The translations under genes and the position numbers were made by a program. Below the pieces are notes generated by a model, which was not told the origin of the DNA, ran no database searches, and was given only the letters and a program-made list of their open reading frames with translations. A stretch of DNA of 57,215 nucleotides from Acidobacteriota bacterium (GTDB taxonomy: Bacteria; Acidobacteriota; Terriglobia; UBA7540), in assembly GCA_004298155.1 (NCBI GenBank), contig SCRD01000021.1, positions 1-57,215 of the forward strand, read 5' to 3'. How positions within the stretch are numbered: the first letter of the stretch is position 1; each line of letters starts with the position of its first letter. Positions 1-7,026 of the stretch are shown in pieces.

Positions 1-1
1 A

Positions 2-121
2 GTCAGAGTGACGGGCCAGGACGTGGCGCGCGCCGTCTTATTCTTCGCCACCCGCCAGACCCCCACCACCGGCGCCACCCTGCCCGTCGACGGCGGCCTC
101 CCCGACGCCACCCCAAGATAG
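2..121 (+). CDS. SDR-family oxidoreductase, C-terminal end only
   Basis: The gene runs in from the left edge, so only the last 39 codons before the TAG at 119-121 are visible. The reading contains VTGQDVARAVLFFAT and then ATLPVDGGLPDA. This is the usual end of a short-chain dehydrogenase/reductase, where the final helix is followed by a T-G-x-x-[LI]-x-V-D-G-G strand. The catalytic Tyr/Lys and the nucleotide-binding Gly motif lie outside the window, so the substrate cannot be inferred. It is transcribed towards the tRNA-Arg gene 52 bp downstream. Confidence 0.75.
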   Translation, partial: VRVTGQDVARAVLFFATRQTPTTGATLPVDGGLPDATPR

Positions 122-173
122 GCTGGCCGCGTACCCGCCAACTGGCATTATGATAATATTTTGAAGGCATTGC

Positions 174-250
174 GGGCGTGTAGCTCAGGTGGATAGAGCA
201 TCGGATTTCTAATCCGAGGGTCGGGGGTTCGAATCCCTCCACGCCTGCCA
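174..250 (+). tRNA. tRNA-Arg (anticodon UCU)
   Basis: A full cloverleaf can be drawn. The acceptor arm is GGGCGTG (174-180) paired with CACGCCT, with G-U only at the first pair. The D-arm begins GCTC, the anticodon stem is TCGGA/TCCGA around a loop with anticodon TCT, and the T-arm contains GGTTCGAATCC. The terminal CCA is encoded (248-250). Its 3' part, from the anticodon stem to one base beyond CCA, is repeated at 28405-28451. The tRNA is therefore the integration site of the island and was kept intact after insertion. Confidence 0.96.
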
Positions 251-251
251 T
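205..251 (+). repeat. attL: 47-bp direct repeat inside the tRNA-Arg gene
   Basis: It starts in the anticodon stem and loop of the tRNA-Arg and ends one base past the CCA. It is identical to 28405-28451. The tRNA side carries the complete gene, so the element entered with a tRNA 3' fragment that restored function. Confidence 0.92.
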
Positions 252-255
252 GTTT

Positions 256-1707
256 TCAATAACTTAGCTCATCGCCAATCTCCTCTCGGCTACCTTTGGC
301 TACCTTTCCGGCTACTTTAAGCGAAGCCGTGTTCTCCTCCGTCTGGACCCGAGCCTGTGCTGACTTGAGTTTTTCCCACACGGCTTGTGCCGCCTTTCGT
401 TGGGTCGCGTCCGCGCTATGTGAGTAGATCATGTTCACACGGTCGCTGACATGCCCCATCCGATCCATTCGTGTTTTCACGTCCACACCCTCATCGAGCA
501 TGATGCTGTTGTTCAGGTGCCGAAATGCGTGCCAGTGAATCGAGGGAATCCCAAGCTTCTCAGCAATAGGTTTGACGTATTTGTCCATAAACCAGCCCAT
601 TGCCATCGGACGACCCCGCCTGCCGGGAAGCACCCAGTCTTGTGGCTGAGCGTCTGGAAAGTTCTCCTCCTTATACCTACGCAGGATTTCCATCTGCTCA
701 GCCGTCAACAGGATTTTCCGGTACCCTTTCTTGGTTTTGGGCAGACTGCTCTGTCCTTCCCACACAGATTCCCGAATGAGAATGGCGTCGTGCTCCCAGT
801 AAATCGATGACCACCGGAGTCCGCGCAACTCACCCCGGCGGTCTCCCATCCAGAGCACAAGCCGCCAGCCCATTTTGTGAACGGGTTTGCTAAGTTTCTC
901 TAGGATGGCCACGACCTGCTCTGGGCTGGGCATGAAATAGTCCTGTTCAGGTTGCTCGGGCGGCAGTTTGATAAATCGGGCAGGGTTGAGCGTCAAACCG
1001 GCTCCAAGGCGAATGGCCGAGGTGAACACGGTCGACAGATACGCCCGATACTTTGCAGCTGTGTTATGGTTTTGGGTCATGCTGTCGAGGTGCAACTGGA
1101 GTTCGGCAGTTCCCATGCTGCTCAGAAGCCTCCCTCCGAATCGCCCTAGCCAGACGTTCTTCATGACCGATTTCATGTCCCGCCGGGTACTTGCGCGTTT
1201 GGTCTTCAACTCAGTCCTCAATTCGTCCTTTTCAGCATCGTAGAAGAAGCGTTTCCAGAAACACGTCGGCGTATCCGAGGTGCCGGCTACTTCCCGGCTT
1301 TGATTCTTTTTTCTCATGAATTCTCGCATCCGTTTCCGGGCTTCGCTTTTGGTCAGATCGCTTACCCGGCCTAACACGTGCGAGGGCCGGTGTTTTCCTT
1401 CCGTCCACTGAACGCACCAGCTCCCGTTTTTGATACGGAGACTGCCACTTCGATCTCGGCGTCGAGCCATCTTTATTCCTCCTCGAACCGCCGAGTCCAA
1501 CGCCGCCACTTTATTCTCTTCCCCGACTTGGCGCAAGATGTTGTCAGCGACGCTGGGGTCAAAACGAATGTCGCCGGAGGGTAATCGCTTGTGCGGGATA
1601 TATTCAGGGTGGCTTGGCTTTAACCGCCGATAGATGTAACTTTCCGATACATTCAACCTGGCTCTGAGCTGCTGAACCGTAAGATACTGACCTTCGACTT
1701 CGGGCAT
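256..1707 (-). CDS. Tyrosine-recombinase integrase with N-terminal helix-turn-helix
   Basis: This 483-residue protein should catalyse site-specific integration and excision at tRNA-Arg. Residues about 1-60 (YLTVQQLRARLNVSESYIYRR) look like an excisionase/AlpA-type winged helix-turn-helix, an unusual addition. A SAM-like core-binding region follows. The catalytic domain has Arg in GDRRGELRGLRW (about 288), Lys in KTKKGYR, HAFRH (about 392), the GH of MGH and the nucleophilic Tyr in MIYSHSA (about 427). The start at 1707 has a good ribosome site (GGAAAGG). The stop lies 5 bp from the tRNA copy of the att repeat, and transcription runs towards the tRNA. A complex palindrome lies directly upstream of the start. 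Nothing is truncated, so the protein is probably active. Confidence 0.93.
   Translation of the reverse strand: MPEVEGQYLTVQQLRARLNVSESYIYRRLKPSHPEYIPHKRLPSGDIRFDPSVADNILRQVGEENKVAALDSAVRGGIKMARRRDRSGSLRIKNGSWCVQWTEGKHRPSHVLGRVSDLTKSEARKRMREFMRKKNQSREVAGTSDTPTCFWKRFFYDAEKDELRTELKTKRASTRRDMKSVMKNVWLGRFGGRLLSSMGTAELQLHLDSMTQNHNTAAKYRAYLSTVFTSAIRLGAGLTLNPARFIKLPPEQPEQDYFMPSPEQVVAILEKLSKPVHKMGWRLVLWMGDRRGELRGLRWSSIYWEHDAILIRESVWEGQSSLPKTKKGYRKILLTAEQMEILRRYKEENFPDAQPQDWVLPGRRGRPMAMGWFMDKYVKPIAEKLGIPSIHWHAFRHLNNSIMLDEGVDVKTRMDRMGHVSDRVNMIYSHSADATQRKAAQAVWEKLKSAQARVQTEENTASLKVAGKVAKGSREEIGDELSY
288..319. repeat. Three short direct repeats near attL, possible integrase arm sites
   Basis: GGCTACCTTT occurs at 288-297 and 298-307, followed by the variant GGCTACTTTA at 310-319. 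The spacing is 10-12 bp, about one helical turn. The same GGCTACTTTA lies 100 bp inside the other end at 28294-28303, within a 17-bp identity (308-324 and 28292-28308). This matches the layout of arm-type binding sites of tyrosine recombinases. The sites lie within the last codons of the integrase gene, so coding constraint is an alternative for the left copies but not for the right one. Confidence 0.5.
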
Positions 1708-1710
1708 TGC

Positions 1711-1770
1711 GGTAAACCTTTCCAGCGGTCGCGGGGACCGCGCATGGGGTTTACCGGTCGCTGAAAAGGG
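1711..1770. promoter_or_regulatory. Nested inverted repeat upstream of the integrase gene, candidate operator
   Basis: Several arms pair across this 60-bp stretch: GGTAAACC (1711-1718) with GGTTTACC (1748-1755), GCGGTC (1725-1730) with GACCGC (1736-1741), and an imperfect 14-bp pair (1717-1730 against 1756-1769). It begins only 3 bp upstream of the integrase ATG, where a repressor or an RNA hairpin could limit integrase synthesis. The N-terminal helix-turn-helix of the integrase itself is a possible ligand. Confidence 0.45.
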
Positions 1771-2013
1771 GGATGTTGCCCGGAAGTCGAAGCCTCTCGT
1801 CCAAAACAGTTACCGGTGAGCGACGTCTTTCTTTGTCTCTCGTCTACTGATTAGTGTCTTTGCTGCCAGTAACTTTGTACATGTCTTGTGCCAGCTTAGG
1901 CTAATGAAAACACTGGATATATAATTTTATCTAAATAGATGTTGTACTTTAACAAGTTTATACAGAATCTATATGCACTTTGCAAAGCAGCCGGACGGGC
2001 GTAAAATGGGGTT

Positions 2014-2490
2014 ATGGGAAACGTTGACGAATGGGCTATTTCTGATGAAAATGACGACGGCACCCGTAAGCGTTTTGAGGAAGCTCGCTGGCCGGAGGGC
2101 ACTATCTGCCCGCACTGCGGACAGCGAGAGACGGCCATCAGGCTTGAGCCCCGCCCAGAGTCGGAACGGCCTGTCCGGCCCGGCGTCTGGCAGTGTAACC
2201 ACTGCCGCAGACAGTTCACAGTGACAACCGGGACGATCTTCGAAGGCTCCCACCTTCCCCTGCAGAAGTGGCTGATGGCCATTCACCTGATGGCTTCGTC
2301 CAGGGAAGGAATCAGCGCCTACCGGTTAAGGCGGGAGCTTGGTCTTGGGAGCTATCGCACGGCGCTGTCGATTGTGCGGCGCATCCGCTGGGCGCTCGGG
2401 CAGGAACCGCTGAAGAGCGAGATACCGTGGCAGAGGAGAAGGGTCAAGCTGCCATGGTTGCGTCCGGACCCTGACCTGAACCAGGAATGA
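2014..2490 (+). CDS. IS1595-type zinc-ribbon/HTH protein lacking the transposase domain (copy A)
   Basis: The protein has 158 residues. A four-cysteine zinc ribbon is clear (CPHC at 32-35, CNHC at 61-64), followed by RRQFTVTTGTIF and a helix-turn-helix region (about 95-130, GISAYRLRRELGLGSYRTAL). This is the N-terminal half of IS1595-family transposases. The ISXO2-like DDE half is missing: the frame ends in a short basic tail and no DDE remnant is readable in the next 130 bp. The gene is intact, is followed by a similar protein at 2827, and is divergent from the integrase across about 300 bp. It could be a decayed transposase, but two independently truncated intact copies suggest a retained DNA-binding or regulatory role (inference). 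Confidence 0.8.
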   Translation: MGNVDEWAISDENDDGTRKRFEEARWPEGTICPHCGQRETAIRLEPRPESERPVRPGVWQCNHCRRQFTVTTGTIFEGSHLPLQKWLMAIHLMASSREGISAYRLRRELGLGSYRTALSIVRRIRWALGQEPLKSEIPWQRRRVKLPWLRPDPDLNQE

Positions 2491-2619
2491 TTTGCGCCGC
2501 TGACACCCGGTGCACAGGGCCTGGAATGCCGCTGACATTGCGGTAAGTACAAAGATACGGATTGAAACCCTCCGGCAGGTTTCTGCTTCACCTCATCAAG
2601 GGAGATAATATCGACCAAA

Positions 2620-2750
2620 TGAAAAGGTGCCTTAAGAAGATTCATATTCCGCTTTCTGAGGGCGAAGCGCTTCGGCTGCTGCTAAAAGTACGGCCAACGG
2701 CCCAGATGCCGCGGCCATCACCAAAAAGCTGGAAACTAAAGAAGAAATGA
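2620..2750 (+). CDS. Small basic protein of unknown function (about 43 aa)
   Basis: The reading from ATG 2620 begins MKRCLKKIHIPLSEGEALRL, continues with KVRPTAQMPRP and ends in a lysine-rich tail. A TTG start at 2562 would add 19 residues. A purine-rich ribosome-site-like stretch (AAGGGAG) lies upstream but at long spacing. Its stop overlaps the next ATG in an ATGA arrangement (2747-2750), which suggests translational coupling with the micro-ORF and zinc-ribbon gene that follow. I do not recognise the family. The amphipathic first half and basic end would suit an accessory DNA- or RNA-binding peptide, but this is speculation. Confidence 0.45.
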
Positions 2751-2833
2751 AAACCCATCCTGACGCTGAATGCGGCTGTAAATGGCTTTCGGGCGAAAAG
2801 CTGACGGGCCCGCCTGAGGTCACCCAATGCTGA
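2747..2833 (+). CDS. 28-residue cysteine-containing micro-ORF
   Basis: It starts in an ATGA overlap with the preceding small gene. It ends at 2833, overlapping the first codons of zinc-ribbon protein B (ATG 2827). The peptide begins MKTHPDAECGCKWLSGEKLT and ends with a third cysteine. The His/Asp/Cys content might bind a metal. It may only be a coupling leader that carries ribosomes into the downstream gene. Support is positional; no family is recognised. Confidence 0.35.
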   Translation: MKTHPDAECGCKWLSGEKLTGPPEVTQC

Positions 2834-3318
2834 GCGACCGTTATTATCAGGACCTGATTTCAAGGCCTTGGTCGGAAAGCATTGATAAGGAGGATCAGGT
2901 TCCGGCGTTTCTGGAGCGCATGCGCTGGCGTCGAGGGATAAAGTGTCCCCGTTGCCATTCAACCGGCATCACCAGATTCAAGAAGCCGAAGCGAAAACCT
3001 GAAGGGCGATTTCTCTACAATTGCCGTGTCTGCCATCGCCAGTTTACAGTGACCACGGGAACGGCGCTCGACAGGACTCATGTACCGCTGGAGAAGTGGC
3101 TGCGGGCGATTGCGATGATGAGGGGCAGCAGCCGCAATCTCAAACCTGCCGACCTGGTGCGCCGTTTGGGTGTTACCCACGGGACCGCCCAGTTGATGTG
3201 CCGGCGGCTTCGCCCGGGCATGAAGACGTCCTTCATCCGGAAACTCCATCTGGTCATGAGGTCGGCCAGGACCCCGGAGGTCATCTTCCGCAATATTTTT
3301 CCCCATCTGTATGAATAA
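2827..3318 (+). CDS. IS1595-type zinc-ribbon/HTH protein lacking the transposase domain (copy B)
   Basis: This 163-residue protein is a diverged paralogue of the one at 2014. It has CPRC (40-43), CRVC (66-69), HRQFTVTTGTAL, a WLRAIAMM helix and a helix-turn-helix (about 115-145). As in copy A, there is no DDE domain: the chain ends about 25 residues after the HTH. A GAGG ribosome site lies 7 bp before ATG 2827. The 5' end overlaps the 28-codon micro-ORF, and the 3' end overlaps the ATG at 3311 of a repeat-containing ORF by 8 bp. The tight packing points to one transcript running from about 2.0 to 3.66 kb. Function is unknown; a DNA-binding role in element control is plausible. Confidence 0.78.
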   Translation: MLSDRYYQDLISRPWSESIDKEDQVPAFLERMRWRRGIKCPRCHSTGITRFKKPKRKPEGRFLYNCRVCHRQFTVTTGTALDRTHVPLEKWLRAIAMMRGSSRNLKPADLVRRLGVTHGTAQLMCRRLRPGMKTSFIRKLHLVMRSARTPEVIFRNIFPHLYE

Positions 3319-3661
3319 GGGATGGAGGGCACTATTGTCGGGCAAAAAGAAGCCCGCTGCTTTGCCCGCGAAAACAGCCCCGTTGGTCGTGATTGAAGGC
3401 CCTGGCATCGGAGACGGCGCATCGGAAAGGTATGGTATGCCGTTGCGGAGCGTCCATCCCCTTTGGGCCGTGCGATTCGGCCCGTGCAGCCTCTTTCGCT
3501 GGGGCGATTCAGCCCCTATACCCCACTTCTGGAACTGCGCGGCCCTTCCTGAAATCGTGTATCCCTCTTCCAAGGTTCTAAAGCCCCTTGTCAATACCGT
3601 GCAGCCCCTGACGGCACCGTGTGATCCCTGCGGTACAGCGGCGTGCATCCCGGTGGTGTGA
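3311..3661 (+). CDS. Proline-rich heptapeptide-repeat ORF of unknown function
   Basis: The ORF of 116 codons overlaps the end of zinc-ribbon B by 8 bp. Residues about 40-116 fall into 7-residue units whose fourth residue is most often Pro: SVHPLWA, IVYPSSK, VLKPLVN, TVQPLTA, PCDPCGT. The first 30 residues are Lys/Pro/Ala rich (GKKKPAALPAKTAP). There is no signal peptide or known domain. Because unit lengths are multiples of three, the frame is preserved even though the units are very different from each other. It may be a real repeat protein, or non-coding repeat DNA that happens to stay open. I do not recognise it. Confidence 0.4.
   Translation: MNKGWRALLSGKKKPAALPAKTAPLVVIEGPGIGDGASERYGMPLRSVHPLWAVRFGPCSLFRWGDSAPIPHFWNCAALPEIVYPSSKVLKPLVNTVQPLTAPCDPCGTAACIPVV
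3428..3658 (+). repeat. Degenerate 21-bp tandem repeat, about 11 units
   Basis: Cutting the sequence every 21 bp from 3428 aligns a CCC codon at the same place in most units (for example TATCCC, AAGCCC, CAGCCC, GATCCC), preceded by a highly variable codon. The last five units (3554-3658) are clearest. Similar isolated words (GTATAGCCCC at about 3948 and 4240, TTGCATCCCG at about 4056) lie in the next 600 bp and may be outlying units. No perfect repeat is present. Confidence 0.45.
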
Positions 3662-4153
3662 AGAAGGCGGCTGAGCAGGAATACATGGCTCTGTTTCCGC
3701 TTGGTTCAAATGATATTGGAAAAAAGAATCCACGGTGGATAACCGGTGGAGTCCGTCCGTTGGCTCACGAACGGCGCGCCGTCAAAGCGCGCCCCGCAGA
3801 AAAACAAGCATCCATCTCGTCAGAAAAGAACTCTTCTATCAGGGCTAATAGATGCCTGATCCGATGGTTTCAAACCCAGGGCCCGAATCTCGCAGCAGCC
3901 TGTGTCTGTTCACGGCTGCCCATCTCGTTATCAACAAGCCCACCCTGCCGTATAGCCCCCCTGCCGGCATCATCATCTCTATCAGGAAGTTCCTTCCGGT
4001 CTAGGTTGGCCGGCTTGTAATCCGGGGGCTGCACAGGATTCAGTCTGTTCCCGTTTGCATCCCGATCGATGCCTGTCTGCACCGGGATTCCAGCCAGCCT
4101 GTCAGGTGTGTTTTCGTCCCGTCTGGTGCGGACTTGAGCCCTGTGGAGAGCTT
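3662..4153. other. No convincing gene; scattered repeat-like words
   Basis: About 490 bp with no ORF that shows a recognisable domain or a good ribosome site. It contains isolated words resembling units of the upstream 21-bp repeat. The ORFs on either strand look compositionally accidental. Confidence 0.4.
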
Positions 4154-4672
4154 TCAGTCGGCAGCGGAACGGGAGGGTGACAAAAGGGCGTGTGTGGACG
4201 GAGGGACCATGTTCAGAAGGGCCCAGGGCGATCCATACCGTATAGCCCCCTCCGCAATCCCCGGATCAAAAATCATCCCGTGATTCACCGCCAGCAGCGG
4301 CGTGAAGTCACTCGCCATGTAGCTGATGGTCTGCTCACTGAGCATGTCTTGGATCGAATACACCGTGCCGTCGGTGACGAACTCGAGGCCCAGCAGGCGC
4401 CGGTAGCTGGCGTTGCCGTATTCATCGGAGAAGAGGATGGTGGCATTGAACGGAGGCAGCTGATCGACTTTGAAATAGGTGGTGTCTTTGGAGAAATCGT
4501 GGGGGAGGACGGCCTGGAGGAAGCGGAACAGGGCGTCCACGTTGAACTGGGTAAGGATGAGAGTGCCGGCGATGGTTCGGTCACCTCGGGCGAAACCTTT
4601 GGGGTTGATATAGCCACAGGCCCGGACGGGGGCTTTGACCCGGTGGATGGAGACGGTCAGGGTGGAGCAGGA
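4154..4672 (-). pseudogene. Phage virion structural protein fragment
   Basis: The leftward frame reads SIHRVKAPVRACGYINPKG, then ARGDRTIAGTLILTQF, and later YRRLLGLEFVTDGTVYSIQD with SDFTPLL. The combination of G-x-x-NPKG-x-x-RG-x-RTIAG-[ST]LI with a downstream GxEFV-x-x-G-x-x-x-SIxD recalls a structural protein of large tailed phages; I place it from memory without a search. The true N-terminus is missing. The open frame continues only into compositionally odd, Arg/Pro/Lys-rich sequence next to the IS630-like gene, which suggests that insertion truncated it. The last 40 residues are also unconvincing. No other virion genes accompany it. Confidence 0.4.
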
Positions 4673-4739
4673 GTTTGGGTTCTTCTTTTTTCTTTCTGGG
4701 GGGCGGATTTTTCGGGGCGGGCCGCGATTCTGCCGTATC

Positions 4740-5717
4740 TCAGATACCTGAAGCATCAGGAGGCTTGCCGAACGACTTCTTCTGTGCGAACAACCAGGCA
4801 AAGGGTTGGGGTTGGACAGGATTGGCTGCCAGGTAGCGTTGCACCGCCTGCTCCATGGCTTCGAGGGAACTTCTCCGGGGGGCGCGCTTCCGGCCTACTT
4901 CTCCCAGCCATCGGGCTGCCCAGTCCAACCACGTGGCGCCCTTGGGCGTGGGGTGAAGGCGAAAGCGGCGGCGCTTGAGCCAGGCTTGGGCGGCATCCTG
5001 CGTGTGCGTGCCCTCCCGGTCCACGACCAGATGGATGGGGCCGCTGGAAACCCTCCGTTCGATCTGGCGCAGGAAGGTGAAGAAGGCCTGCTGCCGGGGC
5101 CGCCACCGGCTGTCTCCCACAACTCGAGATTCGAGTTCGCTCAGAGCTTCCATCCAGCGCCTCAAACTGGCGGACTTCATCCTGGCTCCCGGAGCGGGCC
5201 GCCGATGCAGCACCAGTACCAGAAGCTTGTCGGGCAGGTTCAGGTAGAGTCCCACAACCCCCGGGGCCGGCCGTACGCCTCGAACAGCCCCGGTCAAGTG
5301 AGGCTTGAGATCGTATGCATCCCAGATCCGCTGCACGGTCGTCTGGCTGACCCGCTGGGCCCGGGCCATCGACCGCACGCTCCAGCGCTTCTCGCCTGCC
5401 GGGGGAGCCCGCCGCGTCGCTTCGACAATCTGCCGGACCTTGCGCCGTGAGATCTGCCGCCGCGGACCTCGACCGGGAGCCAGCTCGAGCAGTGCCTGGG
5501 TGCCTCCCTGGATAAAGCGCTTCCGCCACAAAAGCACCGTGACCGGGGTAGTTTTCAAGGCCCGGGCAACCGCACGGCTGGAAGCCCCGGCCGTCGCCAG
5601 GAGGATGATCCGGGCCCGCAGCGCCACCTGGCGAGGCGTGCGGAGAGAATCCCGCCAGGCTTCCAGAACGCGGCGCTGGTCAGAAGAGATCGGAAGAGGC
5701 AAAGCGGGGCGTGGCAT
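4740..5717 (-). CDS. IS630-like transposase-derived protein without intact DDE triad
   Basis: The protein has about 325 residues from ATG 5717; a GTG at 5735 is also possible and neither has a clear ribosome site. The N-terminus has the IS630/Tc1-type helix-turn-helix (LRARIILLATAGASSRAVAR) and a second HTH (SVRSMARAQRVSQTTVQRIW). GVVGLYLNLPDKLLVLVL is followed by HRRP, where family members have VDEKSQ, so the first Asp is gone. The second Asp is kept in LVVDREGTH. The third acidic residue, normally in SWLNQVERFF, is lost (TWLDWAARWL). The frame is nonetheless open throughout. It is divergent from the XRE gene across about 120 bp. It may be a domesticated DNA-binding protein or a recently inactivated transposase. 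No terminal inverted repeats were found. Confidence 0.72.
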   Translation of the reverse strand: MPRPALPLPISSDQRRVLEAWRDSLRTPRQVALRARIILLATAGASSRAVARALKTTPVTVLLWRKRFIQGGTQALLELAPGRGPRRQISRRKVRQIVEATRRAPPAGEKRWSVRSMARAQRVSQTTVQRIWDAYDLKPHLTGAVRGVRPAPGVVGLYLNLPDKLLVLVLHRRPAPGARMKSASLRRWMEALSELESRVVGDSRWRPRQQAFFTFLRQIERRVSSGPIHLVVDREGTHTQDAAQAWLKRRRFRLHPTPKGATWLDWAARWLGEVGRKRAPRRSSLEAMEQAVQRYLAANPVQPQPFAWLFAQKKSFGKPPDASGI

Positions 5718-5838
5718 CAGACGGGAGCATATCACGGCGAAGGAGGAGAGAGGAAGGGTGGGTGGAAAGAGGGGATCAATATGATATAGTTATATGTAGT
5801 ACAGATTGAAACCCGATCATGCGTCAAAGGAGATCCTC

Positions 5839-6129
5839 ATGCCCATCATCTTCGCTGCCTTCCTCACCCGCCGCCGCGAGCGGCTCGGCAAGACCCAGGC
5901 CCAGGTGGCCGAAGGCTGCGCCGTCACCCCGGAAGCCATCTGCCAGTTCGAGAGCGGCCGCCGCAAGCCCAGCCTGGCCTTGTTGCCTCGCCTTGCCCAA
6001 GCCCTGCAGGTGGACCGGCGCCTGCTGGCCCGCTTTGCCCTCTTTAGCCGGGCTCCGGAGTTCTACGCCATGCTGGGGCTCGAACCGGTTGAGCCGGCAG
6101 AACTCGAAGCCCTCCAGGAAGCCTGCTGA
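5839..6129 (+). CDS. XRE-family HTH transcriptional regulator
   Basis: The 96-residue protein starts at ATG 5839, chosen because AAAGGAGATCCTC lies directly in front of it. Residues about 6-62 form a Cro/C1-type helix-turn-helix: FLTRRRERLGKTQAQVAEGC, then TPEAICQFESGRRKPSL and LPRLAQALQVD. The last 30 residues are an acidic, Leu-rich tail. It lies between the divergent IS630-like gene and a downstream serine recombinase (150-bp gap), so it probably controls one or both. The same frame stays open for about 38 codons after its TGA, which could be chance in GC-rich DNA. Confidence 0.85.
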   Translation: MPIIFAAFLTRRRERLGKTQAQVAEGCAVTPEAICQFESGRRKPSLALLPRLAQALQVDRRLLARFALFSRAPEFYAMLGLEPVEPAELEALQEAC

Positions 6130-6279
6130 CGGCAGGAAGTTCGTCGGCTGGCCCTGGGGCCCGCCCGCTGGCTCACCAATCCGTCAGAGGGATTTTGGAC
6201 CCCCCTGCCGGGCCGCTCTGCGCGGCCCGCAGGAGTATCTGAAACAGCTTGAACCGGAAGACCTGCCAGGAGACTGAGG

Positions 6280-7026
6280 ATGAATACGAAAAAGAGGGCC
6301 GCTTTCTATCTGCGCTGCTCGACCGTCGACCAGCACACCGAAACCCAGGAACTGGACTTGCGGCAGTTGGCCGCTCAACGGGGCCTCGAGATCGTGGCCG
6401 TCTACCCCGATTACGCGAGTGGAGCGAAGGCCTCCCGCCCCGCGCTCGATCGCATGATGGCGGATGCCCGCCGCGGGAAGTTCGACGTCCTGCTGGTCTG
6501 GGCCTCGGACCGGCTGGCCCGCAGTGTCACGCACTTTCTGGCGGTTCTCGATGAACTGAATCACCTGGGCATCGAGTTCGTCAGCTTCCGCGAGCAGCTG
6601 GATACGGGCGGGCCACTGGGACGTGCCGTGGTGGTGATCATCTCCGCCATTGCCGAACTGGAGCGGAACCTGATCATCGAGCGGGTTAAGGCGGGCTTGC
6701 GCCGGGCGAAAGCGGAAGGCCGGCGGCTGGGCCGCCCGCCCCTCACCGTTGACCGGGAAGCGGTGCTTCAGGACCGGCAGCGGGGCCTGAGCATCAGCCA
6801 GTTGGCCAAGCAGCACGGCATCGCCGAAACCACCGTGCGGAGGCTCCTCCGGCAGGCCCCACCGGCTCCGCCAAAAACCCTCTCTCAATCCCTCCGCAAC
6901 CGGCTGAAAACACAACCTCACTTTCGGCACTTTAACCCCCGCCAAAAAGAGCTGTTTATTGAACACCGCAAACCTACTGCAACCTTCTGTGAGCAAAGTA
7001 ATGCTAGCCGACATACCATCAACTGA
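6280..7026 (+). CDS. Serine recombinase (resolvase/invertase type)
   Basis: The protein has 248 residues. The catalytic serine is in YLRCSTVDQ (about residue 14). SGAKASRPALDRMM, VWASDRLARS and the long E-helix region (GRAVVVIISAIAELERNLII) follow. A Hin-type DNA-binding domain occupies about 150-195 (GRPPLTVDREAVLQ, then SISQLAKQHGIAETTVRRLL). Family members of this type usually end near residue 195. Here about 50 further residues of different composition follow (QPHFRHFNPRQKELFIEHRK), where the DNA also becomes less GC-rich. That suggests a deletion or insertion junction which removed the original stop. It could invert or resolve DNA within the island. Confidence 0.88.
   Translation: MNTKKRAAFYLRCSTVDQHTETQELDLRQLAAQRGLEIVAVYPDYASGAKASRPALDRMMADARRGKFDVLLVWASDRLARSVTHFLAVLDELNHLGIEFVSFREQLDTGGPLGRAVVVIISAIAELERNLIIERVKAGLRRAKAEGRRLGRPPLTVDREAVLQDRQRGLSISQLAKQHGIAETTVRRLLRQAPPAPPKTLSQSLRNRLKTQPHFRHFNPRQKELFIEHRKPTATFCEQSNASRHTIN

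Noticed and set aside
2555-2575. GATTGAAACCC here and at about 5808, resembling the end of some CRISPR repeats
   Set aside because: Each occurs once, with no regular spacing, no spacers and no cas genes nearby.
3349-3366. CGGGC/GCCCG hairpin as a terminator
   Set aside because: The stem is only 5 bp, no T-run follows, and it lies inside an open reading frame.
4190-4978. 262-codon plus-strand ORF
   Set aside because: It lies opposite the phage relic and the IS630-like gene, has a Gly/Arg-rich composition and no domain. It is an antisense shadow in GC-rich DNA.
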